Source: Ephydatia muelleri (taxonomy: Eukaryota; Porifera; Demospongiae; Spongillida; Spongillidae). From it: a stretch of DNA of 64,000 bases. The position numbers were made by a program, and so were the translations under genes. The notes under the pieces are model-generated. The model was not told where the DNA came from. It was given only the letters and a program-made list of their open reading frames with translations, and ran no database searches. Of this stretch, positions 1-9,591 are shown in pieces. The stretch covers positions 1,403,046-1,467,045 of the forward strand of contig JABACO010000014.1 in the NCBI GenBank assembly GCA_013339895.1, in the 5' to 3' direction. Position 1 is the first letter of the stretch. Every line of letters starts with the position of its first letter.

Positions 1-980
1 CACAAGAGGAAAGACACCCAATATGTCACAACAAGATCACACTCCCTGCCCATTACAGAGACAGCTCTGTCAGAAGGGCAACACTAGCCGACATGATATT
101 CTAATTAATCACCACTTACACATACAGAATACTACACAGGCACAAGAGGAAAGACACCCAAAGTGTCACAACAAGATCACACTCCCTGCCCATCACAGAG
201 ACAGCTCTGTCAGAAGGGCAACACTAGCCGACATACAGTTGGCTTGATATTCTAATTAATCACCACATACACATACAGAATGCTACATAGGCACAAGAGG
301 AAAGACACCCAAAGTGTCACAACAAGATCACACTCCCTGCCCATCACAGAGACAGCTCTGTCAGAAGGGCAACACTAGCCGACATACGGTTGGCTTGATA
401 TTCTAATTAATCACCACATACACATACAGAATGCTACACAGGCACAAGACCAAAGTGTCACAACAAGATCACACTCCCTGCCCATCACAGAGACAGCTCT
501 GTCAGAAGGGCAACACTAGCCGACATACGGTTGGCTTGATATTCTAATTAATCACCACATACACATACAGAATGCTACACAGGCACAAGAGAAAAGACAC
601 CCAAAGTGTCACAACAAGATCACACGCCCTGCCCATCACAGAGACAGCTCTGTCAGAAGGGCAACACTAGCCGACATACGGTTGGCTTGATATTCTAATT
701 AATCACCACATACACATACAGAATGCTACACAGGCACAAGAAGAAAGACACCCAAAGTGTCACAACAAGATCACACTCCCTGCCCATCACAGAGACAGCT
801 CTGTCAGAAGGGCAACACTAGCCGACATACGGTTGGCTTGATATTCTAATTAATCACCACATACACATACAGAATGCTACACAGGCACAAGAGGAAAGAC
901 ACCCAAAGTGTCACAACAAGATCACACTCCCTGCCCATCACAGAGACAGCTCTGTCAGAAGGGCAACACTAGCTGACATA
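1..980. repeat. 151-bp tandem satellite, about 6.6 units
   Basis: Units begin at 1, 141, 292, 443, 584, 735 and 886, each with a form of CACAAGAGGAAAGACACCCA. Spacing is 151 bp except for the first unit (140 bp, lacking the block that carries CGGTTGGCT) and the fourth (141 bp, with a 10-bp deletion near its start). Each unit holds a short hairpin, GACAG-CT-CTGTC. The units are nearly identical, which suggests recent expansion or homogenisation. The array runs off the left edge, so its full size is unknown. The open frame that crosses it has no coding character. Confidence 0.95.
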
Positions 981-1860
981 CAATACACACCTATACCAGG
1001 GAATGTTCTGATTACAATACTGTACATGTAAACACATAGAAGAGTGAACAGTTGACTCACCCTATGTCGGACCACCGTCACATACACAGGTGTATTGGCA
1101 TTGATTCAGATTAGTAGAAGGCCAGCACTGTTGCGCATATACTGAGGGCATGAAGGGAAGCAAGACAAGAATGTATTAGAATGCACACTTGTAGGCCAAC
1201 ACATGCCGTCACGCACCTATATATGTAAATACCGAAAGCGGTGCGCACTAAACAAGATGAAAGTGGTCTATAATAGAAACGCACATGCACACACAATCGC
1301 ACTTATCTAACGCCGCCCAGCATACTGAGTACACGCACGCACTTCTTCAAACACCGCTCCTCCCAAACCCCATTTACGATTGATGCGAGAATGAAAGATT
1401 AACGCACAAGCTGAGTAGCATGTTGTTCAAAAGACAAGAGATACTCAACTTTCCGTCCTCCTGAGGAGCTCACACAAAGACCAACCATCACGGCAAAAAG
1501 CAGATTTCTTTAAGTAAGGAGTCACGTGATCAATAATTTGTAACCATTGTAAACCCTTGTATTTGTAATTACGCAATGTTTTGACTACCTTAGTTTGCCC
1601 AATTGCAATAGCTTACAACGTTTTGTCATGGTACATCACTCGAATGTTGTAATTTGTTGTAATTTTTACAACAACGTATAGCAGCAACGATGTATTTGAA
1701 AAAACCATGGTTGTTCTATGTTGTAGAGAATGGTAAAACATGGTAAAATAACCATTGTATTTTCAACTTTTTCCCTGTGGGAAAGGGGTAATCAATTATC
1801 GTTCAGATATGATAATTCGTAATAAACATTAACAAATAACCATAGCTATTTTAATCGTAG
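981..1860. other. No recognisable gene
   Basis: AT-rich sequence between the satellite and the transposon terminus. No coding match, tRNA or clear repeat was seen. A stretch near 1660-1770 has short ACAACG/CGTTGT and AACCAT/ATGGTT echoes that could be a decayed MITE, but no ends could be placed. Confidence 0.4.
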
Positions 1861-1861
1861 T

Positions 1862-1976
1862 GTTTATGTGTACGTCGTAGTGTGAAGGGGGGCGGCAATT
1901 TAATAATAGGGGCGGCATTTTATATCGATGGGGGGGGCGGCCGCCCCCCCCCAACGCTATGGTAGATCCGCCACTG
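1862..1976 (-). mobile_element. hAT-type transposon terminus (partial)
   Basis: Read on the minus strand, the segment starts CAGTGGCGGATCTACC, which resembles hAT terminal repeats (CAGnGGCGGATC). It continues into a GGGGCGGC-rich subterminal block with a self-complementary G-run/C-run at 1931-1951. It abuts the inverted-repeat arm at 1976/1977, at GGAATGACCC. The paralogous arm near 44007-44016 continues there into a different element, so this terminus was added to the left copy only. No matching opposite end is visible in the window, so element size and target duplication cannot be given. Confidence 0.5.
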
Positions 1977-2034
1977 GGAATGACCCAAATAGGATGGCGG
2001 TAACAGTCAATGGAAACCCATAAGAGAAACTTAC

Positions 2035-2299
2035 AAACGCAGGATCAGCCCTTGTACTGGACTTCATCTTCCGTTCTTTAAATCCCTTCACGCAGATGTG
2101 GCAGTATGCTAAGTCCTTACCTTCGTCATAGTGAAGAAATGACCATGCCTTAAACCATGCTGCCTGAAACGATCGCAAGACAGGTTTTTTCTCTCCAAAT
2201 GAACGCTTAGGGACCGTCAAGCCCATAGGGTGGTGCGGGATGTTGCGGGATGTCGGGGATCTGAGGCAGATCATTTATTCAGAGCAAAGAGTTGGCCAT
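2035..2299 (-). pseudogene. hAT transposase first exon (TTF-type zinc finger), broken copy
   Basis: Minus-strand counterpart of the exon at 43703-43957. It encodes HHPMGLTVPKRSFGEKK and then AYCHICVKGFKERK, typical of the TTF-type zinc finger at the N terminus of ZMYM/ZNF862-like hAT transposases. The exon ends in a clear donor (GCGTTT|GTAAGT, intron side at 2034). The start region carries an in-frame TGA six codons after the ATG and a short duplication absent from the right copy. The remaining exons are missing: the intron stops at 1977 against another transposon end. Confidence 0.8.
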
Positions 2300-2555
2300 A
2301 TTTGCACAGCAGGAAATTCATTCAATGGTTAAATGTATATTTATTATTATGTGAGAACTGACACGCTCACATAGTTAGATACATGTACGCGGATTGTGGG
2401 ATCGATAATTGCGCAGCGGGAAATTCATACAAATAAGACTATGAAGTAATGTGATATGACATCAGGCACGCCCACATAAATAGACACGCCCATTTTGGGA
2501 CCGAAAGATGGTGCGGCCAAAGCCGCACCAACCGCACCGTGTGCGCCGGGCCTGT
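2300..2555 (-). mobile_element. 5' terminal region of the same hAT element
   Basis: Mirror of 43457-43702. Minus-strand reading begins CAGGCCCGGCGCACACGG at about 2553 and includes a GTGCGGC/GCCGCAC hairpin. This is the probable transposon end upstream of the TTF exon. Homology continues past this end into the rest of the inverted repeat, so the element was already in place when the arm was duplicated. Confidence 0.55.
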
Positions 2556-3215
2556 AGTGAGAAGTAGCTTGTGTGTGAATGTGTGTGTTAGCTTGTGTAA
2601 TTGTGTGTGTGTTTGTGTGTGCGTGTGTGTGTGTTTGTGTGTGTTTGTGTGTGAGCTTGTGTGATTGTGCGTGTGTGTGTTAGCTTGTGTGTGATTGTGT
2701 GAGTGTGTGTATGTATGATTGTGTGTGAGCTTGTGTGCGATTGTGCATGTATGTGTGTGTGTGTTAGCTTGTGTGTGATTGTATGTGTGAGTGTGTGTGT
2801 GTGAGCCTGTGGTGATTGTGTGTGTGTTAGCTTGTGTGTGATTGTGTGTGTGAGTGTGTGTGTATGTATGTTTGCTTGTGTGTGATTGTGTGTGTGTTAG
2901 CTTGTGTGTGATTGTGTGTGTGTGTGTTAGCTTGTGTGTGATTGTGTGTGTGAGTGTGTATGTGTGTGTTAGCTTGTATGTGATTGTGTTTGTAGGTGTG
3001 TGTGTTTGTGTGTGTGTGTGTTAGCTTGTTTCAATATTGCCATATGACTATCTACTCTTAGGTCTGGGTAGATCATGCGAGTAGGATTGTGTATGTGTGT
3101 GTGGTACATGTAGTAAGGGGTGTCTTTGTGAATTTGTGTGTGTTTGTGTGTGTATGTGTGTGTTTGTGTATGTATGTGCGTGCATGTGTGAGCATGTATG
3201 ACTTGTGTGTAGTGT
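2556..3215. repeat. TG-rich microsatellite/minisatellite
   Basis: Long (TG)n tracts punctuated by AGCTTGTGTGTGATTGTG-like motifs, so a degenerate minisatellite with imperfect units rather than a pure dinucleotide repeat. The mirrored CA-rich block is at 42800-43450 and has a different unit number, showing length change since duplication. Histidine/threonine-rich frames here are repeat artefacts. Confidence 0.9.
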
Positions 3216-4217
3216 TGCATGTGTGCTTCTATTAGAACATATTTACACAGCCCAGGTATCTTTACTTTTTATGCAGTTTGTCATCCTTTATCTCACCCCT
3301 AGCTGTATTGAAGAGTGACATGATGACCCATGATACGTGTTCACTGTATCACCTTGATGACTGTCTGACAGGAGAGCAGGAGAATATTTGACTCTTTGTA
3401 TTTTATACACTGTAATTAGCCGTGTGTCGAAGATTTGTTGACAATGTTATTTGTTATGCTGAACAATGAAATGATAAATGCATAACCCTGTACAAGACTA
3501 ACCAATTCTGGTTCAGTCAGATAAGAGCAGTTTAAAATGATGGCAAAGTCATTTGGGGAGCATGGAGTATGATATAAGATGAATTTAAAGCACACAGCTT
3601 AGATACCATAATAAGATGGGGGTTGCATACAAGCCACACAGGTAGAGGGCCCATCTCCACTGGCATCTTCATAGACCTTTCATGAGAAATTGGTAGTATG
3701 ATTGCACACAGGAGGATTCCATCATGCTGCTGCTGTTAAATGCAGTTTCTGCTGAAAAGGAGAGCAATGTAACAGGTGCACCTTATGTTTGAAACCACTA
3801 CCTCAATAGAAGAGGCGGTGCTTGAATATTTGTACCCCCCCCCCCTAAATAATTGATCTAATTGTCTATGTGGATAGAGTTTTGATACCTAATCCAATAT
3901 TGCTTCAACCCCTTCAACTACTCAATGGTCACAAAGGAAGTAGAGACACACAGAGATGCTCACAATGCAGAGGTTAACACAACAAAACACATGGTCACAA
4001 ACACACACACACACACACACACCAACACCACGGACACATCACACATATTACATCAGTGTAATGCATAGGCCTACTGTAAGCCAACCTTATAGTATAGAAA
4101 GTTGGTTTTTCTAAACAAAAAGTTGCATTGTGGGAAATCCAATGTGTGGAGGGGAATACCTTTGAAAGCAAAGCACCTAACCTATGGCAAATTCAACCAC
4201 TGTTAGCAATGTTTCGA
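3216..4217. other. Non-coding part of the inverted-repeat arm; empty insertion site
   Basis: No gene recognised. GGTAGAGGG at 3641-3649 is the unoccupied counterpart of the 68-bp palindromic insertion at 42310-42377. A short (AC)n tract lies near 4001-4022. Confidence 0.6.
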
Positions 4218-4290
4218 GCAGTTACACGGGATTTGAACCCGTATTAATCGGATGACAACCGACTATTCTACCTGATTAAACTATAATCTC
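4218..4290 (-). tRNA. trnD: trnD(GUC)-like, organelle-type, degenerate acceptor stem
   Basis: On the minus strand a 7-nt loop TTGTCAT (anticodon GTC, Asp) closes a 5-bp stem. A T-arm ACGGG-TTCAAAT-CCCGT and a D-arm GTTT/GAAT fit. The acceptor stem pairs poorly (about 5 of 7 positions, with wobble), so the copy is probably inactive. It lies 2 nt from the tRNA-Ser(UGA) gene in the same orientation. The AT-rich D-arm and the trnS-trnD adjacency look mitochondrial, suggesting a nuclear insertion of mtDNA. The mirror copy is at 41663-41735. Confidence 0.6.
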
Positions 4291-4292
4291 AG

Positions 4293-4377
4293 GGAAAGGG
4301 TGAGATTCGAACTCACGAACCACTTTAATGGCTGCTGTTTTCAAGACAACCGCATTAACCAACTCTGCCACCTTTCC
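4293..4377 (-). tRNA. trnS: tRNA-Ser(UGA), type II, organelle-like
   Basis: On the minus strand: acceptor GGAAAGG pairs perfectly with CCTTTCC, anticodon loop CTTGAAA reads UGA, an extra variable arm is present, and the T-arm is GTGAG-TTCGAAT-CTCAC. At 85 nt with a long variable arm it is a normal type II serine tRNA. The acceptor sequence and AT-rich variable arm look mitochondrial or bacterial rather than animal nuclear, which usually starts G(T/C)AGTCGTGGCC. No CCA is encoded. It pairs with the adjacent trnD-like gene. Mirror copy at 41576-41660. Confidence 0.75.
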
Positions 4378-4584
4378 ATCACCTACCGGGCACCGAGTTC
4401 AACGAGATATGAAGTTGGCTGTCCAGTTTAGCACATAAGGCAAACATGAATTTATGCATGAAAGGATCACTTTGCAAAAGTCTATTTCCATTGGTCAAAA
4501 TCGTCTAATTAATATTCTAGCCAATAGAGTGCAAGGATTACCAACCAATGGAATTGCAGATGTGCAGAACTATAAAAGTATATA

Positions 4585-5683
4585 ATGACAAGCTCAATAA
4601 GTCACAATTGCGAGTTTGAAATGTGTCTAGCAAGGCTTACGAATGCGCAGAAGGTGTCAATTGTGCAGTTGCATCTTAAAAATGGCGGTCATGCAAGTGA
4701 AACAGTAAGGCAATTCAAGGTGCTGTATCCAACTAACAGGACCCTAGTACCATCAACAGTACTAAAAGTCGTTGCAAAGTTTTTAGAACATGGATCTGTT
4801 GAAAACAGATGGAAGTGTAACTGTGGGAGGAAGAAAACTGTACGCACTCCTGAAAACATTGCCACCATTGGAAATACAATGGCAGCAACCCCCACTACCT
4901 CAATTAGACGACTCCAGGCACAAAACCCTGGAGTGACAAGGTCAAGCATCCAACGAATTTTAAAGAAGGACTTAGGGATGCATGGATACAGAGCTTCACT
5001 GGTGCAAGAGCTGAAGGAGGATGATCCTGCACTTAGGATCGAGTGGGCAGAGCTTTGGTTAGAGAAAGTACGACAAAAACCCTAGTTTTCCTGACCAGGT
5101 ACTATATGGACAGATGAGGCAATATTTCACTTAAAACGGGCATGTCAATAGACGTAATGCCATCACATGGGCCATGACCAATCCCCATATCTCAATGGAC
5201 AAGCCCTACCAGAAGAAGGGCATTATGGTGTGGGCCGGTCTCTTCAAGGACCAATTAATTGGACCATACTTCTTTACCACCTGGGGGAACTGTCACAGGA
5301 GAGAAATATCTTTACATGCTAAAAGAAGTTGTGTGGCCAATTTTCGAAGTTTTATTTGAAGATGATGTTCCTCACATGCACTATCAGCAAGATGGGGCAC
5401 CAGCGCACTACCTAAGAGGGGTGAGAGATTGGCTGAACGAAACTTTTGGCACTAAGTGGATTGGATGAGGGGGTCGATTAGAATGGCCAGCACGCAGCCC
5501 TGACCTGACACCAATGGACTTTGGCTCTGGGGTTATCTCAAGGAAAAGGTCTATGCACACAACCTAAAGACTGTTGACCAACTGCAGGTTGTTATAGCAC
5601 AAGAAATGAGTGCACTGGACCCAGCAATGATTCAGCGTGCTACGTCATCAGTAACTCATCGACAATTATGGACTACAACTTAA
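4585..5683 (+). pseudogene. Mariner-like (IS630/Tc1/mariner, DD41D) transposase, decayed
   Basis: The N-terminal frame (4585-5085) has a helix-turn-helix region (LTNAQKVSIVQLHLKNGG), then a second DNA-binding part (TRSSIQRILKKDLGMHGYR). The catalytic core follows in other frames: first Asp in WTDEAIFH (about 5110-5133), second in YQQDGAPAHY, third in SPDLTPMDF. I count 41 residues between the second and third Asp, the spacing of the DD41D mariner clade. Frame changes occur after 5085, near 5284 and near 5524, and there is a TGA at 5466. Those near 5284 and 5524 are shared with the mirror copy at 40273-41368; the TGA at 5466 is not. Terminal repeats were not identified with confidence. Confidence 0.88.
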
Positions 5684-6185
5684 CATAGGATAATTTCCTT
5701 ATGTATGTACATGTATGCAATATGGTTAATACGTAACTGCATTCTATGCTAATGTACATTAACATACAGAGACAAGAAAGGTGTGTTAAATACAAAGAAG
5801 AAGAGGCCTAAGTGATGCAATAGCATATGCACATCTAAAAGGATTTGCACACTGTACATGTCACTGATTCCACAGCAGCACAAGTCTGATGCCTACAAAC
5901 CACATACTTGGGTGCTGAATGAAATTACACACATCTACATAAGCAGATCACCCATTAACATGTAACTGAATGGATACAAGTACGGCATGCATGTTAACTC
6001 AAAAAAAAATCGAACGCAGTGAAGGAAAAGATTAACAAGGATTTCATACTACCACTTTCAAAGATTTGGTATTCAACACTGAGTGTTTATCTTTATATGC
6101 TGACATGGTAGTGACTGCTGGTTGGGAAGTATCAAAAGATCTGAAGGCAATGAAGACAGGACAACAAGAAAAGTCACTGGATTGT
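5684..6185. other. Non-coding, no feature recognised
   Basis: Downstream of the mariner remnant. It contains ACATAAGGAAA (minus strand, near 5700), which could match ACATAAGGCAAAC near 4433 as a worn terminal inverted repeat, but the similarity is too short to rely on. Confidence 0.3.
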
Positions 6186-6740
6186 TAACAGAAAGAAATC
6201 ACACATACACACACACACACAATCACACAAGCTAACACACATACACATTACACAGACACAAGCTAACACACACAAACACACACACACTCACAAACGCACA
6301 AGCGCTCACACACACACACTCACACACACAACAATCACACACAAGCTCACACACACATGCACAAACACAAACACGCACGCACACAAAAGTTAACACACAC
6401 ACATAATCACACACAAGCTAACACACACAAACACACACACACACAACCCTACACATACACACAAACACACAAAAACACTTCTCATTACAACACACACATA
6501 CATAATCCTACTCACCCAGACATAAGAATAGAAAGTCATATGGCAATATTGAAACCCAGCGAGCAAAATGACAAAGGTTTTGTACTAACACCTTCAAAGA
6601 TTGGACTTCTGTTCGTCACGGAATGCTGACATTTAGTGTCTGGTAGGTATTGGGAAGTATTAAGAGATCTGAAGGCAATGAAAACAAGGCAACAAGAAAA
6701 AGTCACTGGACTGTTAAATTGAAATAAACCATACACAATC

Positions 6741-6774
<34 letters not shown>

Positions 6775-6870
6775 ACACAAGCTATAACACACACACACAC
6801 ATACACAAGCTATAACACACACACACACACATACACAAACTATAACACACACACACAACACACACACACA
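6186..6870. repeat. CA-rich microsatellite clusters with a repeated spacer
   Basis: Blocks of (CA)n at 6200-6460, 6735-6770 and 6785-6870 are interleaved with a recurring non-CA cassette containing AAAGATTGG, TGCTGACAT and GTCACTGGA-type words near 6060-6190, 6570-6720, 6890-6965, 7130-7200 and 7390-7600. The cassette recurs about five times, so the region is an old higher-order tandem repeat rather than only a dinucleotide tract. Mirrored at 38380-39780. Confidence 0.8.
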
Positions 6871-7880
6871 AACTACAAACTCACACACTGTGTCTGAACA
6901 TCTGGTGGTTATTGGGAAACAATACAGGCAATGAAGGCAAGGCAACAAGACACTCACTGGACTGTTTTAATTTGAAAGAAGCTCACACGATCCTTTACAC
7001 ACATGTTCACACATGTGCAAATGTACAGGCAATCTCTTCATAGCACAAAAGAGCAATAGCTCTAACTACTTTACACATAATATGAGGCCAAAAAGTTAGC
7101 AACTACTTGTGCACAAAGACTTAATGCTCTTCACTGAATGCTGACATCTTAGTGTCCCGGGTTAGAAGGAAGAAGTAAAGGCATGGCTGAAACGCTTACA
7201 AGAAACAGTACCTGCATTCCTCAATTATATTCTAATAGAAGCACTCATGCACTGTTTGCTCATGAAGTCATACACACGATACACATGCACACACAACATC
7301 TCTACACGGACACATGTGCATACCGTGAAAAGTCACCCTACATTTACTTGTGATGAACAAACAAGGGTTTGGAACTTATAAAACTCTAAAGATTGGAGTT
7401 AGAGATAGAACAGAATGCTGACAGTTTAGTGTCTGGAGTAAGACAGATAGAATAAAGAATCTGAATGCATGAAGGTAAGGACACAAGAAACAGTACTGAA
7501 TTGCTGAACTAAAGTCTTCTAAAGATTACACTGAACGCTCTCCACTAAATGTTGACAGTTTAATGATTGCCTGGAGTTATTTGGAAGGAATGATTAGCTT
7601 AGAAAATGATACCATAACTACTGTAGTAGTTGATTTCAAAAGGATCATGTAGACACATCAACACACAACATACTACACACAACACAATACACACACACCA
7701 CACACACACACACACCACAACGATTATAAGATGAAAGAGGCATTACCCCAGTTACATGCTCTTGAAAGCAGTACGTGGCTATACGCGCCGCTAACACTGT
7801 ACATGTAGTACTTTGCGTTAGTGTGGTCTCTTGTGTACGTGTGAGTAGTACTCACCCCCAATTGACCGTGAGGCACCACC
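6871..7880. repeat. Decayed tandem cassettes, no gene
   Basis: Continuation of the cassette repeat, with motifs such as CTGACA(T)TTTAGTGTC and AGGCAAGGCAACAAGA at irregular 150-250-bp intervals, then a (CA)n tract at 7675-7720. No coding or RNA gene recognised. Confidence 0.5.
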
Positions 7881-8101
7881 ATCATGTAGTTCGATCCGAA
7901 TGAATCGCCCTCCTCGTGGAATATCTGATCAGACGTGTTCTCTTATGGAAGCGCACTGGTTTGTTATTAACGCAGCTTGACACACCCTGCATGTAGCGAC
8001 GAGGTACGATCGCACGATGGACTAATGTATGACGGCTATCAGGTTTAAATCGGAAGTGGTAAAGTTTCTCTAACGGCGACACAGGAAAACACGCGTTGTT
8101 T

Positions 8102-8380
8102 TCATGATGGCGCTCGTTTCAGTTTGCTACGTGTTCTTGAAGTGTAGAGCGCTGCGATGCGCTGTCTCTTGTTTGGGAGTGGCAGAGTACTGTGGGTGGA
8201 TCTGCTCTTTGTAGGTTCATCACGTGACTGTTTGTAGTAGGTTATTAAATTATTGCTGTCCCCGCGATTCACGTGATTTGGTTGGTGTACCCGTTTAATA
8301 ATTGAATCCCCGTGGTGGACTGGGAACGGCAATCGCGCACAGGGTACGTTCTGCGCATGCGCACGCGCGACGAAAATGAA
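8102..8380. promoter_or_regulatory. CpG-rich promoter-like segment with NRF1-type and E-box motifs
   Basis: TGCGCATGCGCA at 8352-8363 is a perfect NRF1-type palindrome. CACGTGA E-box-like words lie near 8220 and 8270. The surrounding 300 bp is clearly richer in CpG than the AT-rich neighbourhood. The same arrangement is kept in the mirror arm at 37580-37591. Such segments are typical of housekeeping, often bidirectional, animal promoters. No downstream gene was recognised: the flanking frames are short and disrupted in at least one arm. Confidence 0.45.
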
Positions 8381-8591
8381 CGTAAATGTTAGACGTTCAC
8401 GGGCGGTTTGCTCTCATTGAACGCGTGGAAACTAGGCCCTACGCCCCAAATATTGAAGTGGTTGCGTCGCCCCATAGCAACGAACCTCGCAACCGATTGT
8501 CCTTTAGAACCAGCTGTGCACGAGGTACATGAAACGTAATCAACACCTAAAAGCCATACTAGCAGTGACAAACACCTCTGACCTTTATTGT

Positions 8592-9591
8592 NNNNNNNNN
8601 NNNNNNNNNNNNNNNNNNNNNNNNNNNNNNNNNNNNNNNNNNNNNNNNNNNNNNNNNNNNNNNNNNNNNNNNNNNNNNNNNNNNNNNNNNNNNNNNNNNN
8701 NNNNNNNNNNNNNNNNNNNNNNNNNNNNNNNNNNNNNNNNNNNNNNNNNNNNNNNNNNNNNNNNNNNNNNNNNNNNNNNNNNNNNNNNNNNNNNNNNNNN
8801 NNNNNNNNNNNNNNNNNNNNNNNNNNNNNNNNNNNNNNNNNNNNNNNNNNNNNNNNNNNNNNNNNNNNNNNNNNNNNNNNNNNNNNNNNNNNNNNNNNNN
8901 NNNNNNNNNNNNNNNNNNNNNNNNNNNNNNNNNNNNNNNNNNNNNNNNNNNNNNNNNNNNNNNNNNNNNNNNNNNNNNNNNNNNNNNNNNNNNNNNNNNN
9001 NNNNNNNNNNNNNNNNNNNNNNNNNNNNNNNNNNNNNNNNNNNNNNNNNNNNNNNNNNNNNNNNNNNNNNNNNNNNNNNNNNNNNNNNNNNNNNNNNNNN
9101 NNNNNNNNNNNNNNNNNNNNNNNNNNNNNNNNNNNNNNNNNNNNNNNNNNNNNNNNNNNNNNNNNNNNNNNNNNNNNNNNNNNNNNNNNNNNNNNNNNNN
9201 NNNNNNNNNNNNNNNNNNNNNNNNNNNNNNNNNNNNNNNNNNNNNNNNNNNNNNNNNNNNNNNNNNNNNNNNNNNNNNNNNNNNNNNNNNNNNNNNNNNN
9301 NNNNNNNNNNNNNNNNNNNNNNNNNNNNNNNNNNNNNNNNNNNNNNNNNNNNNNNNNNNNNNNNNNNNNNNNNNNNNNNNNNNNNNNNNNNNNNNNNNNN
9401 NNNNNNNNNNNNNNNNNNNNNNNNNNNNNNNNNNNNNNNNNNNNNNNNNNNNNNNNNNNNNNNNNNNNNNNNNNNNNNNNNNNNNNNNNNNNNNNNNNNN
9501 NNNNNNNNNNNNNNNNNNNNNNNNNNNNNNNNNNNNNNNNNNNNNNNNNNNNNNNNNNNNNNNNNNNNNNNNNNNNNNNNNNNNNNNNNNN
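8592..9591. other. Assembly gap, 1000 N
   Basis: Exactly 1000 Ns, a conventional size for a gap of unknown length. It separates the left inverted-repeat arm from the first RT-A copy, so their adjacency is not proven. Confidence 1.

Larger units (their letters stand above)
1977..8591. repeat. Large inverted repeat, left arm
   Basis: This 6.6-kb block recurs in reverse complement at 37356-44016. Matching landmarks in mirrored order are the hAT first exon, TG/CA repeats, the trnS-trnD pair, the DD41D mariner transposase and the CpG-rich promoter-like segment. The arms differ by scattered substitutions and small indels and by a 68-bp insertion present only in the right arm, so they are not a simple copy error. 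The left arm is cut by the assembly gap at 8592, and its true inner end is unknown. Confidence 0.93.

Noticed and set aside
1-980. CRISPR-like array
   Set aside because: The units are contiguous near-identical 151-bp satellite monomers without unique spacers, in eukaryotic DNA.
2969-3220. His/Thr-rich or Cys/Val-rich frames in the CA/TG repeats (also 6232-6957, 39174-39863, 42833-43255)
   Set aside because: Translation of dinucleotide repeats; composition and frame follow the repeat only.
6961-7700. Structured non-coding RNA in the repeated cassette region
   Set aside because: The recurring words are tandem cassette copies with no consistent pairing that I could find.
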